Shown here: positions 44,145-54,250 of the stretch, piece by piece
How the letters are laid out: every line of letters starts with the position of its first letter
Position numbering within the stretch: position 1 is the first letter of the stretch
Assembly (NCBI RefSeq): GCF_000165835.1
Contig: NC_014640.1
Location: 1,426,001 to 1,490,000 of the forward strand
Length of the DNA: 64,000 bases
Direction: 5' to 3'
From: Achromobacter xylosoxidans A8
Lineage (GTDB): Bacteria > Pseudomonadota > Gammaproteobacteria > Burkholderiales > Burkholderiaceae_B
Notes under the pieces: generated by a model
What the model was told of the DNA's origin: nothing
The model's input: only the letters and a program-made list of their open reading frames with translations
Databases searched by the model: none
Made by a program: the position numbers and the translations under genes

Positions 44145-45060
44145 GGCCGGACCTCGCGGCGTCGCGCTCCAGATGGGCCACGTCTTCCAGCAGCAGCAAC
44201 ATGGCGGTGCAGTCCTGCTCCTGCCGGCCCCAGGATTTGGCCAGCGCGAACATCTCGCGGGCGTAGCCGCCCAGGCCCAGCGGCGCGCCCACCGAGGCGG
44301 CCAGGTTCATGGCCAGGTTGATGTCCTTGTAGCCCATGCGCATGGGGAAGTCGGGACTGATGTCGCCCGCCAGCACCTTGCCGGGGAAATTGGTCAGGAG
44401 CTGTCCGCGTCCGGCAGTGGTGTTGGACAACACCTTGACGACGGTGGCGCGGTCCAGCCCGAGCTTGGCGGCGAACATCAGCGCTTCGCCCGTCAGCACC
44501 ATGCCGACCATGGACATGTAGTTGTTGACCAGCTTGAGCCGGATGCCCGAACCGAAAGGACCGACATGCACGATCTCGTCGGCCATGGCGGCGAAGATGG
44601 GCGCGGCCTGGTCGAAGTCGGCCTGCGCGCCGCCAGCCATGATCAGCGCCTTGCCCTGCGCCGCCTCGCGCGGCGTGCGCCCCACGGGGGCGTCGATGCA
44701 GCGCAGGCCCAGGCCCGCGAGGTCGGCGGCGATGCGGTCTGTCTCGACCGCGTCGCCCGTGCTCATTTCGATGACCAGGGCGCCCGGATTCAAGCCCGCG
44801 GCCGCGCCGTCGGCGCCGAAGAGGGCATCGCGGACATGCGCGGAAGTGGGCAGCATGGTGATCGCCACGTCGCAGCCGCGGGCGGCGTCCAGCGGCGTGG
44901 CGGCGCGCCGGAAACCCGTGTCGGCCAAGCGCTCCATGGCCGCGGGCACGACGTCGTAGCCTGATACTTCATACCCCTGCGCGGCCAGGTTGCGCAGCAT
45001 CGCGCTCCCCATGACGCCCAGGCCCAGGAATGCGATGCGGGGTGATTCGGTGTGTTCCAT
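44137..45060 (-). CDS. Beta-hydroxyacid dehydrogenase, sulfolactaldehyde-reductase (YihU)-like
   Basis: A 307-residue NAD(P)-dependent dehydrogenase of the 3-hydroxyisobutyrate family. The cofactor loop is IAFLGLGVMGSAM. Where common members read PVSGG, this one reads APVGRT (R128), and further on RLKLVNNYMS (K176, N179, N180, S183). As I remember it, E. coli YihU has the same PVGRT and KLINNYMS pattern, and those residues hold the sulfonate of sulfolactaldehyde. TTAGRGQLLTNFPGKVLAGDISPDF also resembles YihU. The reaction would be sulfolactaldehyde to and from 2,3-dihydroxypropane-1-sulfonate. Family certain; sulfonate specificity inferred. Confidence 0.8.
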   Translation of the reverse strand: MEHTESPRIAFLGLGVMGSAMLRNLAAQGYEVSGYDVVPAAMERLADTGFRRAATPLDAARGCDVAITMLPTSAHVRDALFGADGAAAGLNPGALVIEMSTGDAVETDRIAADLAGLGLRCIDAPVGRTPREAAQGKALIMAGGAQADFDQAAPIFAAMADEIVHVGPFGSGIRLKLVNNYMSMVGMVLTGEALMFAAKLGLDRATVVKVLSNTTAGRGQLLTNFPGKVLAGDISPDFPMRMGYKDINLAMNLAASVGAPLGLGGYAREMFALAKSWGRQEQDCTAMLLLLEDVAHLERDAARSGHE

Positions 45061-45079
45061 GGGGCTTGCTCCGGTGTGG

Positions 45080-46132
45080 TCAGCTGCCTAGCCGCGCACT
45101 GGTGCTGCTGCGCGGCGGCGCGGTGGTGTCGCGGACGATCAGTTCCAGTTCGATGCAGACGTTCTCGGGCGGCGTGTCGGCGTCGGCCGCCAGCAGAATG
45201 CTGGCAGCGCGCTGGCCCAGCTCGAAGGCCGGCACGTTCAGGGTGGTGATGCCTGGCCGGCAATGGGCGGCCATTTCGATGTTGTCGAAGCCCGTGATCG
45301 AAATCTGCTCGGGCACGCGCAGGTTTTGCCACAGGCACTCCTGCAGCGCGCCGTAGGCCAGGATGTCGTTGCCGCACATGACCGCGGTGGGCGGCTCGGG
45401 CAGGCGCAGTAGCGCGGCCATGGCGCGCCGCGCTTCCGGCACGGTGTAGGGCTTTTCGATGACGTACTGCGGCGGCAGGTCGATGCCGCGGCGCTTGAGC
45501 GCGCGCGTGAAGCCGGCCACGCGGTCGGCGGCGCGGTCGTTGTCCTTGGAAATACCGGCGATCACGCCGAGGCGGCGGTGGCCGATGTCCAGCAAGTAGT
45601 CGGCGATGCGCTGCGCCGCGGCGGCGTTGTCCCAGCCCACCATCGGCCAGGCGTCGGCGGCGTCGTAATGGCAGGTGGTGACGAAGGGGATGCCCTTGGA
45701 CTGCAGCAGTTCGTAGATCTCGGGGTCGCGGCTGCGACCGACCAGCATCATGGCGTCCACGCCGCGCTCGATCAGCGCCCGCACTTCGCCGGCTTCGCGC
45801 GCCGGGCTGTAGTTGGTGCTGGCCAGCAGCAGCTGGTAGCCGTGTTCATGGATGGTCTGCTGCATGCCGTCGACCAGCTTGGCGAACAGCGCACTGTCCA
45901 CGGTGGGAATGATGGCGCCCATGGTGCGGGTCTTGCGCGACGCCAGCGAACGGGCAGCGCCGTGCGGCACGTAGCCAGCTTCCGCCAGCAGCGCCATGGC
46001 GCGGGCGCGCAGGTCCGGCCGCACTTGTTCGGGGTGGTTCAGCACCCGCGACAAGGTGGCCGAGGAGATGCCGCCGCTGGCGGCAATCGACTTCAGAGTG
46101 TCCCCGGATAGGGGCGCGGACTTTCGCTTCAT
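45080..46132 (-). CDS. LacI-family transcriptional regulator
   Basis: A 350-residue repressor. The N-terminal helix-turn-helix is LKSIAASGGISSATLSRVLNHPEQVRPDLR, then the hinge AARSLASRKTRTMGAIIPTVDSALFAKL and a periplasmic-binding-like effector domain as in GntR/CcpA-like members. It is the first gene of the minus-strand operon and is divergent from the binding-protein/dehydrogenase operon at 46356. Two palindromes matching a LacI-type operator lie upstream. It probably represses both operons and itself. Confidence 0.9.
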   Translation of the reverse strand: MKRKSAPLSGDTLKSIAASGGISSATLSRVLNHPEQVRPDLRARAMALLAEAGYVPHGAARSLASRKTRTMGAIIPTVDSALFAKLVDGMQQTIHEHGYQLLLASTNYSPAREAGEVRALIERGVDAMMLVGRSRDPEIYELLQSKGIPFVTTCHYDAADAWPMVGWDNAAAAQRIADYLLDIGHRRLGVIAGISKDNDRAADRVAGFTRALKRRGIDLPPQYVIEKPYTVPEARRAMAALLRLPEPPTAVMCGNDILAYGALQECLWQNLRVPEQISITGFDNIEMAAHCRPGITTLNVPAFELGQRAASILLAADADTPPENVCIELELIVRDTTAPPRSSTSARLGS

Positions 46133-46136
46133 TTTT

Positions 46137-46150
46137 TGAAAGCGCTTTCA
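46137..46150. promoter_or_regulatory. LacI-type operator 1 (perfect palindrome)
   Basis: TGAAAGCGCTTTCA, a perfect 14-bp palindrome with central CG, the standard LacI/GalR/CcpA operator form. It lies 5 bp upstream of the lacI-type gene start, so binding there should block its own operon. Confidence 0.75.
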
Positions 46151-46245
46151 GAAATTGGATGATGTAAATATACAGTTATTGAAACGCTGTGGGCGATTTC
46201 TAGGGTTTTCTCGGGGTTGAATGAGATGGCTGCGAGCTTATTCTC

Positions 46246-46259
46246 TGTATGCGCTTTCA
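46246..46259. promoter_or_regulatory. LacI-type operator 2
   Basis: TGTATGCGCTTTCA matches operator 1 at 12 of 14 positions, and its right half is identical. It lies 97 bp upstream of the binding-protein start at 46356 and 109 bp (centre to centre) from operator 1. The spacing would allow a repression loop. Confidence 0.6.
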
Positions 46260-46355
46260 AAAAACCGAGCCCAGACGCAGATCCGGGCCTGCTATCCGGG
46301 GAATGCCGCGGCAGCTCGCGCATGCAGACCGGAATCCACTATCTGGAGACTAAGC

Positions 46356-48751
<2,396 letters not shown>

Positions 48752-48758
48752 GGCCATC

Positions 48759-49532
48759 ATGCAGAACGACATGTCCCGCCTGTTCGACCTGGATGGCCGC
48801 GTCGCCTTGGTAAGCGGCGGCAGTTCCGGCATCGGCAAGGCCATCGGCCTGGCGCTGGCGCGGGCCGGCGCCAGCGTGGTGCTGGTGGCGCGGCGCGAGC
48901 AGGAGCTGGCTTTTGCCGCAGGCGAGTTCGAAGACGAAGGGCTGCACGCGCGCGCCTTGCCCTGCGATCTGGCCGACCGTGATGCGCTAAGCGGTTTTGC
49001 CGCCCGCGCGGCCCGGCCGTTCGGCGCGCCCGACATCCTGGTCAACGCCTCGGGCATCAATGTGCGCAAGCCCTTCGAGGACACCGCCGACGAGGACTGG
49101 GACCGTTCGCTGGCGATCAACCTGACCGCGCCGTTCCTGCTGACCCGCGCGCTGGCGCCTGCCATGCGCGAGCGCGGCTGGGGCCGCATCATCAACATCA
49201 CCTCGCTGCAGTGCGTGCGCGCCTTTCCGGACAGCGCGCCCTATGGCGCGTCCAAGGGCGGCCTGATGCAGCTGACCCGCGCCATCGCCGAGTACTGGTC
49301 GCGCCACGGCGTCACCTGCAATGCGATCGCCCCGGGCTTTTTCGAGACGCCGCTGACCGCGCCGGTAATGGGCGATCCGGCCCGCGTGCAGGCGCTGGCT
49401 GCCAGCACCATGATCGGACGCAACGGCCGGCTGGAGGACCTGCACGGCGCGGCCGTGTTCCTGGCGAGCGAGGCCTCGGCCTACATCACCGGGCAGACCC
49501 TGTTCATAGACGGCGGCTTTTCGGCCCGCTGA
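48759..49532 (+). CDS. SDR-family oxidoreductase
   Basis: A 257-residue classical short-chain dehydrogenase from the ATG at 48759, 8 bp after the HisD paralogue. The cofactor motif is VSGGSSGIGKAIG, and an arginine after the second strand (VLVARREQ) suggests NADP. Catalytic residues are in INITSLQCVRAFPDSAPYGASKGGLMQL (S, YxxxK), and ITGQTLFIDGGFSAR closes the fold. In known sulfopropanediol operons an SDR (HpsO) and an alcohol dehydrogenase (HpsP) interconvert the enantiomers by oxidation at C2; this gene and the next would fit those roles. Confidence 0.88.
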   Translation: MQNDMSRLFDLDGRVALVSGGSSGIGKAIGLALARAGASVVLVARREQELAFAAGEFEDEGLHARALPCDLADRDALSGFAARAARPFGAPDILVNASGINVRKPFEDTADEDWDRSLAINLTAPFLLTRALAPAMRERGWGRIINITSLQCVRAFPDSAPYGASKGGLMQLTRAIAEYWSRHGVTCNAIAPGFFETPLTAPVMGDPARVQALAASTMIGRNGRLEDLHGAAVFLASEASAYITGQTLFIDGGFSAR

Positions 49533-49556
49533 CCGGCATCTCCGTGGAGTCCCGCC

Positions 49557-50546
49557 ATGAAAGCCCTTGTCTACACCGCGCCCAGCCAGCTGACGTACCG
49601 CGAGGAACCCGATCCGGTGCAGGTGGACGGCGACGCGCTGCTGCGCATCGAGGCCGTGGGCATTTGCGGCTCCGACATGCACGCCTATCACGGGCATGAC
49701 CCGCGCCGCAATCCGCCGCTGATCCTGGGGCACGAGTTCGTCGGCACGCGGGTGGGCGGCAGCCGCGCTGGCCAGCGGGTCACCGGCAACCCGCTGATCC
49801 ATTGCGGCCACTGCGATTTCTGCGTGCAGGGCCGCAACAATCTGTGCCGCAACCGCGGCATGGTGGGCATGACGCGTCCCGGTGCGTTCGCCGAATTCAT
49901 GGCCATCCCCGAACGCTGCCTGATTCCCGTGCCGCAGGACATGCCGGCCGCCGCCGCCGCGCTGACCGAGCCGGCGGCCACCGCCTTGCATGGCGTGGCG
50001 CTGGCGCAGCGGGCACTGTTCCGTCCGCTGGCCGAAGCCCGGGCGCTGGTCGTGGGCGGCGGCGCCATCGGCCTGCTGACGGCGCTGCTGCTGCGCAGCC
50101 AGGGTTGCCGCGTCAGCCTGGCCGAAACCAACCCGCTGCGGCGCGCCTCGGCGCAGCAGCATGCCGGCTGCATGGCCTTCGACCCGCGCCAGACTGCTCC
50201 GGCGCAGGGCGCCTATGAACTGGTGGTGGACGCCGTGGGCGGCAAGCTCACGCGTCCGGCCGCGCTGGCCGCGGTTCAACCAGGCGGCGTCATGCTGCAC
50301 ATCGGCCTGCAGGACTGGGCCAGCGAGATCGACATGCGGCGGCTGACGCTGGACGAGATCACCTTGATCGGCGCCTACACCTACACCAGCGCCGACCTGT
50401 GGGCGACCGTGGACGCGCTGCACCGGGGCGTCTTTGGCGATCTGTCCTGGGTCGAGGAGCGCGAGCTGGGCGTGGGCGCACAGGCCTTCTCCGACCTGGA
50501 CGGCGGCCGCGCGGCGTCGGCCAAGATCGTGCTGAGGACGCATTGA
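49557..50546 (+). CDS. Zinc-dependent alcohol dehydrogenase (medium-chain family)
   Basis: A 329-residue medium-chain dehydrogenase. Catalytic zinc ligands lie in GICGSDMHAYHGHDPRR and GHEFVG. The structural-zinc cysteine set is HCGHCDFCVQGRNNLC, and the Rossmann motif is LVVGGGAIGLLTALL. The resemblance is to sorbitol/galactitol/threonine-type members. It follows the SDR gene by 24 bp and precedes the permease. A role as the partner C2 dehydrogenase of the imported diol is inferred from context. Confidence 0.87.
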   Translation: MKALVYTAPSQLTYREEPDPVQVDGDALLRIEAVGICGSDMHAYHGHDPRRNPPLILGHEFVGTRVGGSRAGQRVTGNPLIHCGHCDFCVQGRNNLCRNRGMVGMTRPGAFAEFMAIPERCLIPVPQDMPAAAAALTEPAATALHGVALAQRALFRPLAEARALVVGGGAIGLLTALLLRSQGCRVSLAETNPLRRASAQQHAGCMAFDPRQTAPAQGAYELVVDAVGGKLTRPAALAAVQPGGVMLHIGLQDWASEIDMRRLTLDEITLIGAYTYTSADLWATVDALHRGVFGDLSWVEERELGVGAQAFSDLDGGRAASAKIVLRTH

Positions 50547-50616
50547 CATGGCCCGGCATCCCCTGTCCCCCCGCGCCGTCGCCGGCGCCCTGGCTCTGCT
50601 CGACCGGAGCGCTGCC

Positions 50617-51429
50617 ATGACCGTCGTCAGCCCCCCCGCCCATCCACCCGCGCCGGTACGTCGGCGCCTGTCCCTGCGTTGGCTGGTCAGCGGCGCATCG
50701 GTTGCGGTGTTGCTGCTGGCCTGGTATCTGGCCACGGGTCCGCTGGAACTCCTGAGCGCGGTGCAACTGCCGTCACCCGTTGATGCCTGGGATGCCTTGC
50801 TGGAGATCGCCGGCGAGGGCTATGCCGATGGCACGCTGCTGCAGCACATCACGTCCAGCACCGGGCTGGTGCTGTACGGCTTCGCCGCGGCGGCGCTGAC
50901 CGGCGTGCCACTAGGCATCCTGATGGGGCAGAGCCGGCTGGTCGAAGCCTACGTCAACCCGGTGTTCCAGATCGTCCGGCCGATCGCGCCGATTGCCTGG
51001 ATTCCGCTGACCATCCTGTGGTTCGGACTGGGCACCAGCGCCAAGGTTTTCGTGATCTGGCTGGCGGCCTTCGCGCCCACCGTGATCAACACCTATACCG
51101 GCGTGCGCAACATCGACGACACGCTGATCCAGGCGGCGCGCGTCAATGGCGCCGTCGGCCGCCGCATGCTGCTGGATGTCATCGTGCCTGGCGCATTGCC
51201 CGCCATCTTCACGGGGCTGCGGACTTCGCTGCAGGCCTGCTGGATGGTGCTGGTGGCCGCGGAACTGGTCGGCTCTTTCATCGGTCTGGGCCATGTGCTG
51301 ATCATCGCCACCCGCGACCTGAACTCGGGAATGATCGTGGTGGCCATGGCTGCCGTGGCCGGCATGGGCATGCTGATGTCGGCGCTGCTGGCGCAAATCG
51401 AACGCAGGGTGATGCCATGGAAAGCATGA
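50617..51429 (+). CDS. SsuC/TauC-type ABC transporter permease, pair B first subunit
   Basis: A 270-residue permease from the ATG at 50617, which has a GGAG seven bases upstream; an in-frame ATG at 50548, just after the dehydrogenase stop, would add 23 residues and has a weaker ribosome site. Motifs: GVPLGILMGQSRLVEAYVNP, APIAWIPLTILWFGLGTSAKVFVIW, and coupling loop DDTLIQAARVNGAVGRRMLLDVIVPGALP. Clearly paralogous to the permease at 43335-44144. Confidence 0.88.
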   Translation: MTVVSPPAHPPAPVRRRLSLRWLVSGASVAVLLLAWYLATGPLELLSAVQLPSPVDAWDALLEIAGEGYADGTLLQHITSSTGLVLYGFAAAALTGVPLGILMGQSRLVEAYVNPVFQIVRPIAPIAWIPLTILWFGLGTSAKVFVIWLAAFAPTVINTYTGVRNIDDTLIQAARVNGAVGRRMLLDVIVPGALPAIFTGLRTSLQACWMVLVAAELVGSFIGLGHVLIIATRDLNSGMIVVAMAAVAGMGMLMSALLAQIERRVMPWKA

Positions 51430-52235
51430 ACAGGGCACTCCGTGGCAGCGGCCACGCCATCGTCTCGCGCCGGGTGTTGGAACGCTGGCTGATGCCGGCT
51501 CTGGGCATCGCCACGCTGTTTGGCGGCTGGGCGCTGCTCTCCGGCCTGGGGCTGGTGTCGCCGGCCTTCCTGCCGGGGCCGCTGACGGTGTTGCGCAGCA
51601 TGGCCGAACACACGCGCGAGCCCTATGCGGGTTCGGTGCTGCAGATGCATCTGCTGGCCAGCCTGGAGAAATTCCTGATCAGCTTCTCCCTCGCGGTCCT
51701 GTTGGGCGTGCCGCTGGGGCTGTTCATGGGGCGTTTCAAGGCCCTGGACTGGGCGGTGGCGCCGGTGTTCGAGGCGTTCCGCTTCATTCCTCCCATTGCC
51801 TGGGTGCCGTTCGCGATCTTCTGGTTCGGCACCGGCTTCCTGTCGCCCACGCTGGTGATCTTTGCCGGGGCTTTCGCGCCTTGCGTGCTGAACGCCTACC
51901 GCGGCGCCAAGCAGATCGATCGCGCCCTGATCGAGGCCGGCCAGATGCTGGGGGCCGGGCGCTGGGCGACGCTGACCGAGATCCTGCTGCCGGCATCGCT
52001 GGCGCACATCGTCGCCGGCATCCGGGTCGGCGCGGGGTTCGGCTGGCAGTCATTGATCGGCGCGGAACTCATCGTGGGGTCCACCGGGCTGGGCTACATG
52101 ATCGTGCAGGGCGGCAGCAATCTGGAGCCCGCCATCGTGATCAGCGGAATGATCACCATCGGCCTGATAGGCGCGGGCATCGACTACGGCATGCGCGCCT
52201 TGCAGCGCCGGGTGCAGCGCAATTGGTCGCGGTGA
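51417..52235 (+). CDS. SsuC/TauC-type ABC transporter permease, pair B second subunit
   Basis: A 272-residue permease from the ATG at 51417 (AGGG seven bases upstream), overlapping the previous gene; a second ATG at 51426 overlaps its stop as ATGA. Motifs: PPIAWVPFAIFWFGTGFLSPTLVIFAGAFAP and the coupling loop DRALIEAGQMLGAGRWATLTEILLPASLAHIVAGIR. Paralogous to 42553-43347, with the same PAFLPGPLTVLRS-type N-terminus. Confidence 0.88.
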   Translation: MESMNRALRGSGHAIVSRRVLERWLMPALGIATLFGGWALLSGLGLVSPAFLPGPLTVLRSMAEHTREPYAGSVLQMHLLASLEKFLISFSLAVLLGVPLGLFMGRFKALDWAVAPVFEAFRFIPPIAWVPFAIFWFGTGFLSPTLVIFAGAFAPCVLNAYRGAKQIDRALIEAGQMLGAGRWATLTEILLPASLAHIVAGIRVGAGFGWQSLIGAELIVGSTGLGYMIVQGGSNLEPAIVISGMITIGLIGAGIDYGMRALQRRVQRNWSR

Positions 52236-52300
52236 TCCACAAGAGGAGGGCGTAGAGGCAGGCGGTGCAGTTGGCGGCATTCCATACTGGAGAGAGACAG

Positions 52301-53383
52301 ATGAAACACTACAAAGGCCTCAAGGCCTTGGCAGCGCTCGTGATCGGGTGCTGGCTGGGGGGACCCGGACAGGCGGCGGCCCAGGCCGCGCCCGCGGGCG
52401 CAGAGTTGTTCACCATCCGCATCGGCCAGCAGCCGCAGCGGTGGGCGCTGGAGTGGTACATCGCCAGCGAGAAAGGCTGGTGGCAAGAGGTGGGCCTGAA
52501 GCCGGAGATCTCGACCTTCGCCTCCGGCGCATTGGAGATCGCGGCGGGCGCGTCCGGATCATGGGACGTGGGCGGGGCGGGCAATATTCCGTCGCTGCTG
52601 GGGGCGTCGAAGTACGGCTTGCAGACCATAGGCATCGCCGACGGCGAGGCCGCCATCATCACGCTGATGGCCACCAAGGACCGGGCCGACGAATACCTGA
52701 AGAATCCGGCGCTGCTCAAGGGCAAGACCATTCCCGTCACCAGCAACTCCACCGGCCAGTGGGGCGCGGCGGAATGCCTGTCCAGGAAGTTCGGGCTCAA
52801 GCCCGAGGACTATCGCTTCGTCAATCTGTCTCCGCCCGACATCAACGCGGCGGTAATGAGCGGCAAGTACGACATTTCTTCGGTATGGGCGCCCAACACC
52901 TACATCCTGCAAGAGGCCATAGGCGCAAAAGTGATCTGCACCGGCGCCGAACTGAAGATGCCGATCCACAGCTACCTGTTCACGACGCCGGCATTCGCCA
53001 AGCAGCATCCGGACAAGGTTGCCCGCTTCCTGGCGGTCTACTTGCGCGCGGTGGCCTGGCAGCGGGCCCATCCCGAAGAGGCGAGGGCCTACCTGAAAGC
53101 CTTCTTCGGCAGCGTGGGCGTGAAGTTCCCGGACAAGTACCTGGAGCAGGAACTGCGCGACCGGCCCGCCTTCGACCTGGCGGAGCAGACCAAGCTGTTC
53201 GCGCCCGGCCCGGGCGGTACCTCGGAGATGGTCGGCTGGTGGAACAGCGTGGGGGAATTCATGGTGTCCGCGGGCGTGGTCAAGAAGATCCCCGATCCCA
53301 AGACCATGGTGACGGGCAAGTATCTGCAGATGATCCAGGACGATCCCAAGCTCAGGGCCTTCGTCGCCGATGTCGCGAAGTAG
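52301..53383 (+). CDS. NitT/TauT-type periplasmic substrate-binding protein, copy 2
   Basis: A 360-residue exported protein from MKHYKGLKAL at 52301, which has GAGAGA upstream. The signal peptide ends near GQAAAQA. It has EWYIASEKGWWQEVGLKPEI, SWDVGGAGNIPSLL and TSNSTGQWGAAECL, the same pattern as copy 1 but clearly diverged. It lies between permease pair B and the ATPase, the normal order of a complete transporter. Confidence 0.88.
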   Translation: MKHYKGLKALAALVIGCWLGGPGQAAAQAAPAGAELFTIRIGQQPQRWALEWYIASEKGWWQEVGLKPEISTFASGALEIAAGASGSWDVGGAGNIPSLLGASKYGLQTIGIADGEAAIITLMATKDRADEYLKNPALLKGKTIPVTSNSTGQWGAAECLSRKFGLKPEDYRFVNLSPPDINAAVMSGKYDISSVWAPNTYILQEAIGAKVICTGAELKMPIHSYLFTTPAFAKQHPDKVARFLAVYLRAVAWQRAHPEEARAYLKAFFGSVGVKFPDKYLEQELRDRPAFDLAEQTKLFAPGPGGTSEMVGWWNSVGEFMVSAGVVKKIPDPKTMVTGKYLQMIQDDPKLRAFVADVAK

Positions 53384-53419
53384 GCCTGCGGCCGCGGCTC
53401 TCAATAAAGGAACGCAAGC

Positions 53420-54238
53420 ATGAGTCAGATTACTTTCGAACGGGTGCAGCGCACGTTCAGCCGTGGCGGGGAAAGCTTCCTGGCCCTGGATGACGTGAGT
53501 TTCGAGGTGGGCGAGCGGGAATTCGTTTCCATCGTCGGGCCGTCGGGCTGCGGCAAGACCACGCTGATGCGCATGGCGGCCGGCCTGGAGTTTCCCTCGG
53601 CCGGCAGCGTGCGTGTGGGCGGCAAGGAAGTCGAGGAACCTGGCCCGGACCGCGCCGTCGTGTTCCAGCAGTTCGCCTTGTTTCCCTGGAAGACCGTGAC
53701 CGAGAACATCGGCTTCGGCCTGAAGTGCAAGGGCGCTACGCGCGAGGCGCGGGCCAAGACGGTGGCGCGCTACATAGAACTGATGGGCCTGTCGGGTTAT
53801 GAGCAGGCCTATCCGCACCAGCTGTCCGGCGGCATGCAGCAACGCGTGGCCATCGCCCGCAGCTATGCCCTGGACCCCGACGTGCTGCTGATGGACGAGC
53901 CCTTCGGCGCGCTGGACGCCCAGACCCGCGTGGTCATGCAGGAAGAACTGGTCAAGCTGTCGCGGCTCAATCCGCGCACCGTGCTGTTCATCACCCACAG
54001 CGTGGAAGAAGCGGTGTACCTGTCCGACCGCGTGGTGGTGCTGACGGGCCGCCCCGGGCAGATCAAGGAAATCATCAACGTGGCCGACGTGCGCAAGCGC
54101 GAGGCCTGGGACAGCATGGAGCGCATCGAGGACGTGATGGACATGGAGGCGTTCGTGCATTTGCGCACGCACATCTGGAAGCTGCTGCGCGCGCAGGAGA
54201 CCGAACCGCTGGACGCCGCCCTGGCCGCGGCCCACTGA
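53420..54238 (+). CDS. SsuB/TauB-type ABC transporter ATP-binding protein
   Basis: A 272-residue ATPase. Walker A is GPSGCGKTT (40-48), the Q-loop VVFQQFALFPWKTV, the signature LSGGMQQRVAIARSYAL, and Walker B VLLMDEPFGALDAQT. It is the only ATPase in the locus and probably energises both permease pairs. HSVEEAVYLSDRVVVLTGRPGQI is typical of the nitrate/sulfonate group. Confidence 0.93.
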   Translation: MSQITFERVQRTFSRGGESFLALDDVSFEVGEREFVSIVGPSGCGKTTLMRMAAGLEFPSAGSVRVGGKEVEEPGPDRAVVFQQFALFPWKTVTENIGFGLKCKGATREARAKTVARYIELMGLSGYEQAYPHQLSGGMQQRVAIARSYALDPDVLLMDEPFGALDAQTRVVMQEELVKLSRLNPRTVLFITHSVEEAVYLSDRVVVLTGRPGQIKEIINVADVRKREAWDSMERIEDVMDMEAFVHLRTHIWKLLRAQETEPLDAALAAAH

Positions 54239-54250
54239 AGGGAAGCATCG

